A stretch of DNA of 14,284 bases. Origin: Candidatus Planktophila sp. (lineage in GTDB: Bacteria; Actinomycetota; Actinomycetes; Nanopelagicales; Nanopelagicaceae). A model generated the notes under the pieces. That model was not told the origin of the DNA. It saw only the letters and a program-made list of their open reading frames with translations, and ran no database searches. Shown in pieces: positions 6,671 through 13,369 of the stretch (position 1 is its first letter; every line of letters begins with the position of its first letter). Where the stretch lies: assembly GCA_030832135.1 (NCBI GenBank), contig JAURJS010000024.1, positions 1-14,284 on the forward strand, read 5' to 3'. Both the position numbers and the translations under genes were made by a program.

Positions 6671-8461
6671 CTACTCTTTTGTATAGAGAGCGGTGATAGT
6701 CTCTGCATATTGCTGAGCTACAACATGGCGCTTAACTGAGAGCTTTGCGGTGAGCTGACCGCCTGCGATAGTGAAATCCTCAGCAAGGATTGCAAACTTG
6801 CGAATCGATTCAGCCTTAGATACCGCCTTGTTCGCCTCATCAACAGCTGTCTGAATGACAGCATGGAGATCTGGGTCATTGACGAGGGTTGCAACTGTTG
6901 CGCCAGTCTTATTATTTGCAGCAATCCAGCCCTTAATCATCTCTGGATCAATGGTGACGAGCGCTGCGATAAATGGCTGGTTATCGCCAACGACCATACA
7001 TTGACTGACAAGTGGATGAGCGCGGAGGCGATCTTCTAGGACAGCCGGTGCAACGTTCTTGCCACCTGCGGTAACAATCAACTCCTTCTTACGTCCTGTG
7101 ATGTAGAGGAAGCCATCGTCATCGAGGCGACCAAGGTCTCCTGATCTAAACCACTTGCCATCGAAGACCTCTTGGTTGGCTGCATCGTTCTGCCAATATC
7201 CACGCATTACGATAGGACCGGCGATAAGAACTTCGCCATCATCTGCAATCTTGATCGATGTTCCTGGAATTGGCTGTCCGACTGATCCAACGCGGAGAGC
7301 TGTACTTAAGTTAAGTGTCGCTCCAGCAGTTGTCTCAGTCAGTCCATAGCCTTCAAGGATGGTGATACCGGCGCCACGATAGAAGTGGCCGAGGCGAACA
7401 CCAAGCGGTGCACCACCTGAAATAGCTGCCTCTACGCGACCGCCGAGTGTGTGGCGAATCTTGGAGTAGAGAAGAATGTCGAAGAGCTTGTGCTTGAGAG
7501 CGAGAGCCGGCTTAAATTTCTTCGCGTCAATATTCTCTGAGTATGCGATAGCTACTTCTGCTGCCTTGCGGAAGATCTTTCCCTTACCAGCAGCTTCTGC
7601 CTTAGCCTCTGCACCGTTATAGACCTTTTCGAAGATACGTGGCACAGCAAGAACGAATGTTGGCTTAAAGGAAGCTAGATCTGGAAGCAGACGTGTCTGA
7701 ACATCGGCACAGTGAGCAAGGTGGAGCCCTGCAGTAATTGCACCAATCTGCACCATACGTCCAAAGACGTGCGCTACTGGAAGGAAGAGGAGCGTTGATC
7801 CGCCAGGCTTGAGGAAGAGATCTGCTGCACCCTGCACAACATTTCCGCACTCAGCGAGGAAGTTTCCATGTGTGAGTTGCACGCCCTTTGGCTTACCAGT
7901 TGTTCCTGATGTGTAAATCAAAGTTGCAAGTGAATCAGGTGAGAGCGTCTTGCGACGATTATCAATCTCTCCATCAGAGATATGCGCTCCTGCACTGCGA
8001 AGTACATCGAGAACATCTTCAGTCATTGTCCAGATGTGACGAGTATGAGCAGGCAGTACTGGTGCAACAAGTTCACGGAGGGCAGGTGTTTCGACAATCA
8101 GCCCCACCGCTCCAGAGTCGTTGAGAATCCAATCGACCTGTTCTGCAGATGAAGTTTCATAAATTGGAACAACTACAGCTCCAGCAAACCAGGTGGCGAA
8201 ATCAAGTACGGTCCACTCGTATCGAGTGCGAGCCATGATGGCCACACGATCACCTGCATGAACTCCAGCTGCAATCAAACCTTTGGCAGCTGCACGGATA
8301 TCGCTCTCGACCTCACGCGCAGTCAATGGTTGCCATCCATCGCCCAGTGGACGTGACATCGTGATGCGCTCTGGCTCGAACCAAGCGCGCTCAGCGATGA
8401 GGTTGGTTAGATTGCCTTCAGAAGCGGCAGGGACGAGGGCTGGAGTAGTGATTTCATTCAT
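6671..8461 (-). CDS. fadD15: Long-chain fatty acid-CoA ligase, FadD15 type
   Basis: A 596-residue ATP-dependent acyl-CoA synthetase that activates fatty acids through an acyl-adenylate. The AMP-binding core has LIYTSGTTGKPKGVQLTH (181-198), GYGLTETTAGATLN (371-384), and SGDLGRLDDDGFLYITGRKKELI (440-462; the ATP-ribose Asp is D442). The C-terminal lid ends LTAKLSVKRHVV, where K573 and K577 are candidates for the adenylation lysine. Length and architecture fit the actinobacterial FadD15/long-chain family. There is no signal peptide or membrane segment. The ATG at 8461 lies seven bases after TAGCGT and has no Shine-Dalgarno. It is divergent from the SRPBCC gene, as fadD15 and TB16.3 are oppositely oriented in M. 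tuberculosis. It probably feeds acyl groups to envelope lipid synthesis or to beta-oxidation. Confidence 0.92.
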   Translation of the reverse strand: MNEITTPALVPAASEGNLTNLIAERAWFEPERITMSRPLGDGWQPLTAREVESDIRAAAKGLIAAGVHAGDRVAIMARTRYEWTVLDFATWFAGAVVVPIYETSSAEQVDWILNDSGAVGLIVETPALRELVAPVLPAHTRHIWTMTEDVLDVLRSAGAHISDGEIDNRRKTLSPDSLATLIYTSGTTGKPKGVQLTHGNFLAECGNVVQGAADLFLKPGGSTLLFLPVAHVFGRMVQIGAITAGLHLAHCADVQTRLLPDLASFKPTFVLAVPRIFEKVYNGAEAKAEAAGKGKIFRKAAEVAIAYSENIDAKKFKPALALKHKLFDILLYSKIRHTLGGRVEAAISGGAPLGVRLGHFYRGAGITILEGYGLTETTAGATLNLSTALRVGSVGQPIPGTSIKIADDGEVLIAGPIVMRGYWQNDAANQEVFDGKWFRSGDLGRLDDDGFLYITGRKKELIVTAGGKNVAPAVLEDRLRAHPLVSQCMVVGDNQPFIAALVTIDPEMIKGWIAANNKTGATVATLVNDPDLHAVIQTAVDEANKAVSKAESIRKFAILAEDFTIAGGQLTAKLSVKRHVVAQQYAETITALYTKE

Positions 8462-8468
8462 GGCGCTA

Positions 8469-8474
8469 ACGCTA
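8469..8474 (-). promoter_or_regulatory. -10 element for leaderless fadD15
   Basis: TAGCGT on the minus strand, seven bases before the ATG at 8461. No clear -35 is seen. It shares the 57 bp divergent gap with the SRPBCC promoter. Confidence 0.45.
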
Positions 8475-8505
8475 GCGGGAGGAGGTATAAAAAGGAAAGG
8501 GTTGG

Positions 8506-8511
8506 TAGCCT
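8506..8511 (+). promoter_or_regulatory. -10 element for the leaderless SRPBCC-glucokinase operon
   Basis: TAGCCT seven bases before the ATG at 8519. The hexamer is the same as that used upstream of the NlpC/P60 gene. It lies inside a 16 bp imperfect palindrome (8497-8512). Confidence 0.5.
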
Positions 8512-8518
8512 TCGTGTC

Positions 8519-8953
8519 ATGTCAGAATCAAGCACATCCACAGTCGAAGTAAGCGCCCCCCTCGAAGCGGTGGCGGCGAAGCTCTCTGCCATCGCAGGCT
8601 ATCCAGAGTGGCTCTCATCAATTAAAAAGGTTGAGGTAACCGAGAGCGATGCGCAAGGTCGCGCCACCAAAGCCGATGTCTCAATCGATGCCGGAGTAAT
8701 GAAGGATCGGGCAACGCTCTCCTACGATTGGAGCAAAGCTCCTCAGGAGATCTCCTTCTCCCTCGATGATGCCGATCTCATGACGGCGATGGATGGCAAG
8801 TACACCCTTAAGGCCGTTGATCGAGATACCACCCTCGTTACATACGAGTTGGGTGTGGAGCTCTCACTTCCCGTTCCACGGATGATGATTTCAAAGACCG
8901 AGAAGACGACTATCGATCAAGCTCTCAAAGAGCTGCAGGCCCAGTTCGAATAA
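8519..8953 (+). CDS. SRPBCC/polyketide cyclase-like protein (TB16.3 family)
   Basis: A 144-residue protein of the START-like SRPBCC fold, the same length as mycobacterial TB16.3 (Rv2185c), which lies in the same neighbourhood. N-terminal STSTVEVSAPLEAVAAKLSAIAGYPEWLSSIKKVEV is the characteristic first strand plus helix leading to the hydrophobic pocket. The C-terminal helix is KTTIDQALKELQAQFE. These folds bind lipids or other hydrophobic ligands; no ligand or activity can be assigned from sequence. There is no signal peptide. Its stop and the start of the ROK kinase share one base (TAATG), so the two are cotranscribed and translationally coupled. The position beside fadD15 and plsC suggests a lipid-related role, by inference. 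Confidence 0.85.
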   Translation: MSESSTSTVEVSAPLEAVAAKLSAIAGYPEWLSSIKKVEVTESDAQGRATKADVSIDAGVMKDRATLSYDWSKAPQEISFSLDDADLMTAMDGKYTLKAVDRDTTLVTYELGVELSLPVPRMMISKTEKTTIDQALKELQAQFE

Positions 8954-9897
8954 TGACTTACACAATCGGCATTGATGTTGGCGGAACTAAAGTTCTCGGT
9001 GGCGTTGTCACAAAGGATGGTGAAGTTCTTACAACTTCTCGCAGGGATACACCTCGTGAAGGTGGAAGCGCGCTCACCCAGACGATCGCTGATGTGGCGC
9101 TCGAGCTCTCCGCACAGTACCCGGTAAGTGCAGTTGGACTCTCGGCTGCAGGTTTTGTCTCATCGGATAGAAAGACGATGCTTGCCACACCCAACATTGC
9201 TGGATGGAACGGTGTGCAGTTAGATGCAGAGTTGACAGCGCTAATCAATCTTCCAGTAGTCCTTGAAAACGACGCCAATGCAGCGGCATGGGGTGAGCGA
9301 ACATTCGGAGCCGGTAAAGGCAAAGAGAATATGTTGATGGTCACTGTTGGCACAGGTGTCGGTGGTGGAATTATTGTTAACGGTCAATTACTCCGCGGTG
9401 CCTTTGGCGTTGCAGCAGAGATTGGCCACCTCCGCGTTCTTCCAGAGGGACATCTCTGCGGATGCGGTGCTCGTGGTTGCTTCGAACAATATGCATCAGG
9501 TAATGCTCTACTACGCCACGCACGTGAGGCGATTGCAGCAAGTCCAGATTTAGCGCGCAACCTTCTATCGCGTGGCGATGGAACTCTTGAAGGTCTTACT
9601 GGGCGAGCAATTACAGATGCAGCTCGTGATGGAGATCAGGTAGCGATCTCAGCCTTCAACACCACAGGGCAATGGTTAGGTGCTGGGATTGCATCGCTTT
9701 CAGTCATTCTTGACCCAGAGTGCGTTGTCATTGGCGGGGGAGTTGTCGATGCTGGAGAGATTCTCCTTGCACCTACTCGGGCTGCAATGGAGCGCTATAT
9801 GCCATTTGCCGGCAAGCATCCCTATCCAGAGATTATCGCCGCAACTCTTGGAAACGAGGCAGGGCTTGTGGGAGCAGCTGATTTAGCTCGCGCTTAA
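8953..9897 (+). CDS. glk: ROK-family glucokinase
   Basis: A 314-residue sugar kinase that phosphorylates glucose, probably to glucose 6-phosphate, in the cytoplasm. The phosphate-binding loop is IGIDVGGTKVLGG (5-17). The sugar and catalytic region is ENDANAAAWGE (105-115), with the catalytic Asp at 107. A second glycine-rich loop is GTGVGGGIIVNGQLLRGAFG. The sugar/zinc part is AEIGHL (E156, H159) and CGCGARGCFEQYASG, the ROK zinc motif with C169, C171 and C176. All key residues are present. Actinobacterial glucokinases of this type occur near fadD and SRPBCC genes in Streptomyces, as I recall. It starts on the last base of the SRPBCC stop. ATP versus polyphosphate use cannot be told from sequence. 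Confidence 0.9.
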   Translation: MTYTIGIDVGGTKVLGGVVTKDGEVLTTSRRDTPREGGSALTQTIADVALELSAQYPVSAVGLSAAGFVSSDRKTMLATPNIAGWNGVQLDAELTALINLPVVLENDANAAAWGERTFGAGKGKENMLMVTVGTGVGGGIIVNGQLLRGAFGVAAEIGHLRVLPEGHLCGCGARGCFEQYASGNALLRHAREAIAASPDLARNLLSRGDGTLEGLTGRAITDAARDGDQVAISAFNTTGQWLGAGIASLSVILDPECVVIGGGVVDAGEILLAPTRAAMERYMPFAGKHPYPEIIAATLGNEAGLVGAADLARA

Positions 9898-9898
9898 C

Positions 9899-9917
9899 TC
9901 TTTCACTACGAGAAAGA
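9899..9917. terminator. Small hairpin between convergent genes
   Basis: TCTTTC-N7-GAAAGA forms a 6 bp stem in the 27 bp gap between the ends of the glucokinase and oxidoreductase genes. It has no T run and is A/T-rich, so it is at best a weak bidirectional terminator. Confidence 0.25.
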
Positions 9918-9924
9918 CCAACGC

Positions 9925-10902
9925 TTATTCGCTGGGGTAGCTTACGCCGATCTGAGCGCGAATCTGATCCATCATCCCCATCAGCTCAATCGAAGTTGCA
10001 TGGGTCATGAGCGGAGATTCAATCTCACCAGCGCGAACAACGCGAGCAAATTCAGCGGCCTCCTCGCGAAGTCCATGCCCTTCATAGCTCTTTGGATACT
10101 CAGTGATTTCACCATCTCGCGTGATGACTCTAAATGATGTTGGGGCGTAGAAAGATCCATCAATTTCAATGCGAGCCTTATCGCCAACAATCATCGCACT
10201 GACGCTGCCGCGAGATGCCATGGTGCAGGAGAGAAGTGCGTGCGCTCCACTTGCATAACGGAGAATCATCGACGTATTGAGATCTACCTTTTTATCAGTA
10301 AGTGTTGCCTGCGCGTTGATTGATATCGGCGACCCAAGAATTAGATGCGCCAATGTGAGTGGATAGATTCCAAGATCTAGGAGAGCGCCACCACCAAGCT
10401 CTGGCTCCCATAAGCGAGGAGCTCTCTCATAAGGAATAAATTGACCGTGATCGGCGATGATATTTGTGATTTCACCGAGTGCTCCATTGGAGATTATCTC
10501 CTTGACTTGTTGGAGATGAGGTAAGAAGCGGCTCCACATCGCCTCCATCAATGGAATTCGGTTCTCTTGTGCATAGGCAACGAGTGCGCGCGCCTCTTTC
10601 GCATTCACGGTAAATGCCTTTTCACAGAGCACTGGTTTGCCCGCGCGCATGGCAAGGAGCGCATTCTCATAATGCATCGGATGTGGTGTCGCCACATAAA
10701 CGGCATCTACATCTGCTGCCACAAGTTCCTCATAGTTTCCGAAGGCAGTTACATCAGAAAACTGTTGAGCAAAACTCTCAGCCGACGCTAAAGTGCGGGA
10801 GCCAACCGCAACCACTTGATGGTCGCCAAGGCGTGGGAGATCTTCTGCAAAGGCGCGTGCGATTCCACCGGTTCCGATAATTCCCCAACGAAAAGTACTC
10901 AT
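9925..10902 (-). CDS. Gfo/Idh/MocA family NAD(P)-dependent oxidoreductase
   Basis: A 325-residue dehydrogenase with an N-terminal Rossmann fold (WGIIGTGGIARAFAEDL, residues 6-22) and the family catalytic-lysine motif GKPVLCEKAFTVN (K95; here EKA instead of the common EKP). EAMWSRFLP (120-128) and GGGALLDLGIYPLTLAHLILG (170-190) are typical of the branch related to dimeric dihydrodiol dehydrogenase and sugar oxidoreductases. The likely substrate is a sugar, inositol or cyclic diol, but it cannot be named. The ATG overlaps the stop of the preceding small gene by 4 bp (ATGA) and has GGAG seven bases upstream. It is on the opposite strand to the neighbouring conserved block and may be an insertion into it. 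Confidence 0.87.
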   Translation of the reverse strand: MSTFRWGIIGTGGIARAFAEDLPRLGDHQVVAVGSRTLASAESFAQQFSDVTAFGNYEELVAADVDAVYVATPHPMHYENALLAMRAGKPVLCEKAFTVNAKEARALVAYAQENRIPLMEAMWSRFLPHLQQVKEIISNGALGEITNIIADHGQFIPYERAPRLWEPELGGGALLDLGIYPLTLAHLILGSPISINAQATLTDKKVDLNTSMILRYASGAHALLSCTMASRGSVSAMIVGDKARIEIDGSFYAPTSFRVITRDGEITEYPKSYEGHGLREEAAEFARVVRAGEIESPLMTHATSIELMGMMDQIRAQIGVSYPSE

Positions 10903-11186
10903 ACGATTGCTCCATCCCCATCTTGGGAGTTAGGTCGCTTCCACCAACTTTTAATAGTTTCGCTAATGTGATTCAAGGTTCCGTGGAGACCACGTTTGGT
11001 GCGAGGAGGCAGATAGAGTTCTGCTGATTCGCTCTCTTCAATAGCTTCTAACTCATCGAGGCATGTTCGAGGAGAAGATTGATCAAGGTTGAGTCCAGAG
11101 ACCATTGCTTCAAACTCGGCGTTGATGAGCTCTTGCTCACCACCTTTATCTCCGTCACTATCTCCCTGCGCATCTCTATCTGCCAT
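10899..11186 (-). CDS. Small acidic hypothetical protein
   Basis: A 95-residue protein I do not recognise. The first half is very acidic and Asp/Glu/Gly-rich (MADRDAQGDSDGDKGGEQE), followed by a short helix-like block (LINAEFEAMVSGLNLDQ). A second acidic run (LDELEAIEESESAELYLPPRTKRG) leads to a basic and aromatic end with ISETIKSWWKRP. No signal peptide, transmembrane segment or cysteine cluster is present. It is real rather than spurious because it overlaps the oxidoreductase by ATGA and begins a divergent unit opposite plsC. The ATG lacks a Shine-Dalgarno; TATATG lies 13 bases before it, which would give a very short leader. It may be a lineage-conserved small protein of the plsC neighbourhood. 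Confidence 0.6.
   Translation of the reverse strand: MADRDAQGDSDGDKGGEQELINAEFEAMVSGLNLDQSSPRTCLDELEAIEESESAELYLPPRTKRGLHGTLNHISETIKSWWKRPNSQDGDGAIV
10910..10913 (-). promoter_or_regulatory. Shine-Dalgarno of the Gfo/Idh/MocA gene
   Basis: GGAG on the minus strand, seven bases before the ATG at 10902 and inside the end of the upstream small gene. It supports the ATGA-overlap start. Confidence 0.6.
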
Positions 11187-11263
11187 GCTGGAATACTTTC
11201 ATATAAGTTCGCATTAATCTCTAGAAATCACGCACATATTCGACCCAGTGGCGCACCTTGTAT

Positions 11264-11269
11264 TAGATT
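11264..11269 (+). promoter_or_regulatory. -10 element for leaderless plsC
   Basis: TAGATT six bases before the ATG at 11276, with no Shine-Dalgarno. It lies in an 89 bp divergent gap shared with the small acidic protein gene, in which I see no other structure. Confidence 0.55.
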
Positions 11270-11275
11270 ATCGCC

Positions 11276-11968
11276 ATGAACAACCTGCCATATGGCACCT
11301 TGCGAGCCTTCTTGACTCCTTTCTTGATGCTCCTCTTTCGCCCCAAGGTAAAGGGTCTACGAAATGTTCCCGCCACAGGTCCGGTTATTATCGCTTCAAA
11401 CCATCTCTCCTTTAGCGATTCGATCTTTATGCCACTCGTTGTTCCACGAAAAGTTACCTTCCTTGCAAAGAGCGAGTACTTCACAAGTCCAGGTCCAAAG
11501 GGATTTATTAAGAAGCTCACCTTTATCGCCCTCGGTCAGGTGCCGGTAGATCGTTCAGGTGGACGTCGCAGTGAGGCTGCACTCATTACCGGGTTGCAGG
11601 TCTTGGCTGATGGCAAATGCTTAGGTATCTATCCTGAAGGAACTCGTTCGCCAGATGGTCGCCTCTATAAGGCGCGTACTGGAATTGCCCGCCTTGCAAT
11701 CGAATCAGGTGCGCCTGTAATTCCAGTAGCGATGTTTAATACCGACAAGATTCAGCCGACAGGAACAGTAATTCCTAAGGTGAAGAGAGTCGGAATGACT
11801 TTTGGAGAGCCTATGTACTTCGAGGGCGATTCTCGTGATGCCCTCTTCTTACGTGAGTGTGCCGATGCAATTATGAAACGTATTCAGCAGATGTCAGGTC
11901 AAGAGTATGTCGATACATATGCCGTTAAGGGTGCAAAGCCAAGCCCTGATGAGGATGAGAAGAACTAG
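11276..11968 (+). CDS. plsC: 1-acyl-sn-glycerol-3-phosphate acyltransferase (PlsC family)
   Basis: A 230-residue membrane-associated acyltransferase that transfers an acyl group to lysophosphatidate or a related lipid acceptor. The HX4D motif is SNHLSFSD (H43, D48). The acceptor-phosphate motif is YPEGTRSPDG (E121, R124), then VIPVAM. A hydrophobic N-terminal stretch (residues 8-22) could anchor it to the membrane, and the C-terminus is a short acidic tail. It resembles M. tuberculosis Rv2182c and occupies the equivalent end of the conserved block. Acyl-CoA made by the fadD15 product nearby is a plausible donor, by inference. Its stop is 12 bp from that of the convergent nuclease gene. A lyso-PIM or other polar-lipid acceptor is also possible. 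Confidence 0.88.
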   Translation: MNNLPYGTLRAFLTPFLMLLFRPKVKGLRNVPATGPVIIASNHLSFSDSIFMPLVVPRKVTFLAKSEYFTSPGPKGFIKKLTFIALGQVPVDRSGGRRSEAALITGLQVLADGKCLGIYPEGTRSPDGRLYKARTGIARLAIESGAPVIPVAMFNTDKIQPTGTVIPKVKRVGMTFGEPMYFEGDSRDALFLRECADAIMKRIQQMSGQEYVDTYAVKGAKPSPDEDEKN

Positions 11969-11980
11969 CCTTCTAGCTCT

Positions 11981-12676
11981 CTAATTTTCTAGCTTGAGCC
12001 GTCCATCGAGGTAATTACAGGCATGGCAGCTCTCGCCCGCTGCAGGCTCATCACCATCAATGACGGTAATGAACTCTTCTAAGAGTTTTTCGAGCCGAGC
12101 AGGATCGCGCTCGACTGGAACATAAACCTGATTCACGCCAAAGCCCATCTCGTTGGAGACAAATTCATTGGGGCGAGTCTGTGCAACGCCAGCAAGTTTC
12201 CAGATGAGAAGCCCCATAGTCTGCACCTGGAAAGCTTTACCACTCAATGGATTTTCAAGGGTATATGCATATGCCTCTAGTTGAGGGGCGTAGAAATCAC
12301 CGCTATCACGCTCTGAATCTGAGACTTTGCAATCGATGATTCCAACAGTGCCATCGTCGTAATGGCCCAAGAGGTCATAGATGCCGCGCAACTTCCAAGG
12401 AGTCTCAACTCCATTGATGACAATATTCTTCGACTTCACCCATTGACCCCACTGCTTCACAGTTCCTGCAGGAAGTGATGAATCAAGTGCTGGCATCGGT
12501 GCGCGGCGGAAATACTCTTCTTGGAATGTGGAGAGGCTCTTGACCAGTGGAAAATCTTTCTTCAGCTCAAAGGAGAACCAATACTTAATCCAGATGCAGC
12601 GCTTACAGGTTGAGAACCCAAAGGTGAGATCTGATGGAGCGATAAATTCACGGGCAGGAGTCGATGGTTTCTTCAT
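11981..12676 (-). CDS. PD-(D/E)XK nuclease family protein with two CxxC pairs
   Basis: A 231-residue stand-alone protein with the RecB/Cas4-like nuclease core. GIYD gives D101, IIDCKVSD gives the D115-x-K117 metal site, and PQLEAYAY gives a QxxxY motif (Q132, Y136). It also has CKRC (C24, C27) near the N-terminus and CHAC (C217, C220) near the C-terminus, placed like the cysteines that hold an iron-sulfur cluster in Cas4- and AddB-type nucleases, though in a 2+2 pattern. No helicase, CRISPR or recombination gene is adjacent, so its pathway is unknown. The ATG at 12676 follows the LysE-type gene by 15 bp with only a weak purine-rich GAGAGA upstream; it is probably read from the LysE promoter. 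Confidence 0.75.
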   Translation of the reverse strand: MKKPSTPAREFIAPSDLTFGFSTCKRCIWIKYWFSFELKKDFPLVKSLSTFQEEYFRRAPMPALDSSLPAGTVKQWGQWVKSKNIVINGVETPWKLRGIYDLLGHYDDGTVGIIDCKVSDSERDSGDFYAPQLEAYAYTLENPLSGKAFQVQTMGLLIWKLAGVAQTRPNEFVSNEMGFGVNQVYVPVERDPARLEKLLEEFITVIDGDEPAAGESCHACNYLDGRLKLEN

Positions 12677-12691
12677 GGACTGATTCTCTCG

Positions 12692-13333
12692 CTAGCCACC
12701 GACAATTGCGGAATACAACACAGCTACGCCGAGGATGATCATGATTGTTCCGCCAAAAGCGCGTAACTTCTCTAGCCGTTGATTGCTCGAAGCGAGCCAG
12801 GTGCGGGCATAACCTGCGAGAAGGCCCCAAGCTCCATCAGAGAAGAAGGCGAGGAGGCAGAAGGTCAGACCCAAGAAGAGGAGCTGGTGCGTTACCGAAT
12901 TGCCTTCAATATCAACAAATTGCGGCAAGACGGCTGCAAAGAAAACTATCGCCTTTGGATTGAGCACTCCTACCCAGAAGCCATCACGGATTGACTGCAG
13001 GGGAGTGGGTCCAACGGGACCTTGGCTAGTCATATCTGAGGCATGAACCGCACGTTTGCGAATTGCATCTATACCAAGATGAACCAAATAGAGGCCACCA
13101 CCCCATTGCACCGCGATATATGCGATCTCATACCTTTGCAGAACAGGGCCAATACCGATGGCAACTAGAGAAGATAGAACGAACGACCCTGAAACATTTC
13201 CCAGAACGGTCAGAACCGCTGTCGCGCGCCCCCATGCAATTGCGCGAGCAATTACAAAGAGAACGCTAGGCCCTGGGGCGAGGATGATTATCATCGCCGC
13301 TACGAGGTACTCCGGATAACGTGTTGGAATCAC
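12692..13333 (-). CDS. LysE/RhtB family amino acid exporter
   Basis: A 213-residue inner membrane protein with about six hydrophobic segments. The LysE family signature is seen in ILAPGPSVLFVIARAIAWGRATAVLTVLGNVSG (residues 17-49) and in GVLNPKAIVFFAAVLPQFVD. Family members export lysine, homoserine, threonine or related compounds; the substrate cannot be read here. The start is GTG at 13333, supported by TAGGCT six bases upstream and by the protein beginning just before the first membrane segment. There is no signal peptide. The nuclease gene follows 15 bp downstream on the same strand. Confidence 0.9.
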   Translation of the reverse strand: MIPTRYPEYLVAAMIIILAPGPSVLFVIARAIAWGRATAVLTVLGNVSGSFVLSSLVAIGIGPVLQRYEIAYIAVQWGGGLYLVHLGIDAIRKRAVHASDMTSQGPVGPTPLQSIRDGFWVGVLNPKAIVFFAAVLPQFVDIEGNSVTHQLLFLGLTFCLLAFFSDGAWGLLAGYARTWLASSNQRLEKLRAFGGTIMIILGVAVLYSAIVGG

Positions 13334-13339
13334 TCGCAG

Positions 13340-13345
13340 AGCCTA
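13340..13345 (-). promoter_or_regulatory. -10 element for the leaderless LysE-nuclease unit
   Basis: TAGGCT on the minus strand, six bases before the GTG at 13333, inside the 36 bp gap after the permease gene. It suggests an independent promoter rather than read-through from the permease. Confidence 0.5.
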
Positions 13346-13369
13346 GCGTTCACTTCTCTTTTCTTGGAA

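Noticed and set aside
6718..6924. Other open frames inside genes, such as 653-1033, 5245-5565, 6718-6924, 8958-9353 and 11263-11520
   Set aside because: All lie on the opposite strand or another frame of genes with clear family motifs, and their translations are low-complexity with no recognisable domain.
8477..8485. GGGAGGAGG, a near-perfect Shine-Dalgarno in the fadD15-SRPBCC gap, followed by a TATAAAAA stretch
   Set aside because: It is 33 bp before the SRPBCC ATG, no reading frame of useful size starts at the right distance, and the predicted transcription start lies downstream of it. Most likely a chance purine-rich run.
11981..12676. Cas4 of a CRISPR-Cas system
   Set aside because: No repeat-spacer array or other cas gene in the window, and the cysteine arrangement is 2+2 rather than the Cas4 pattern.
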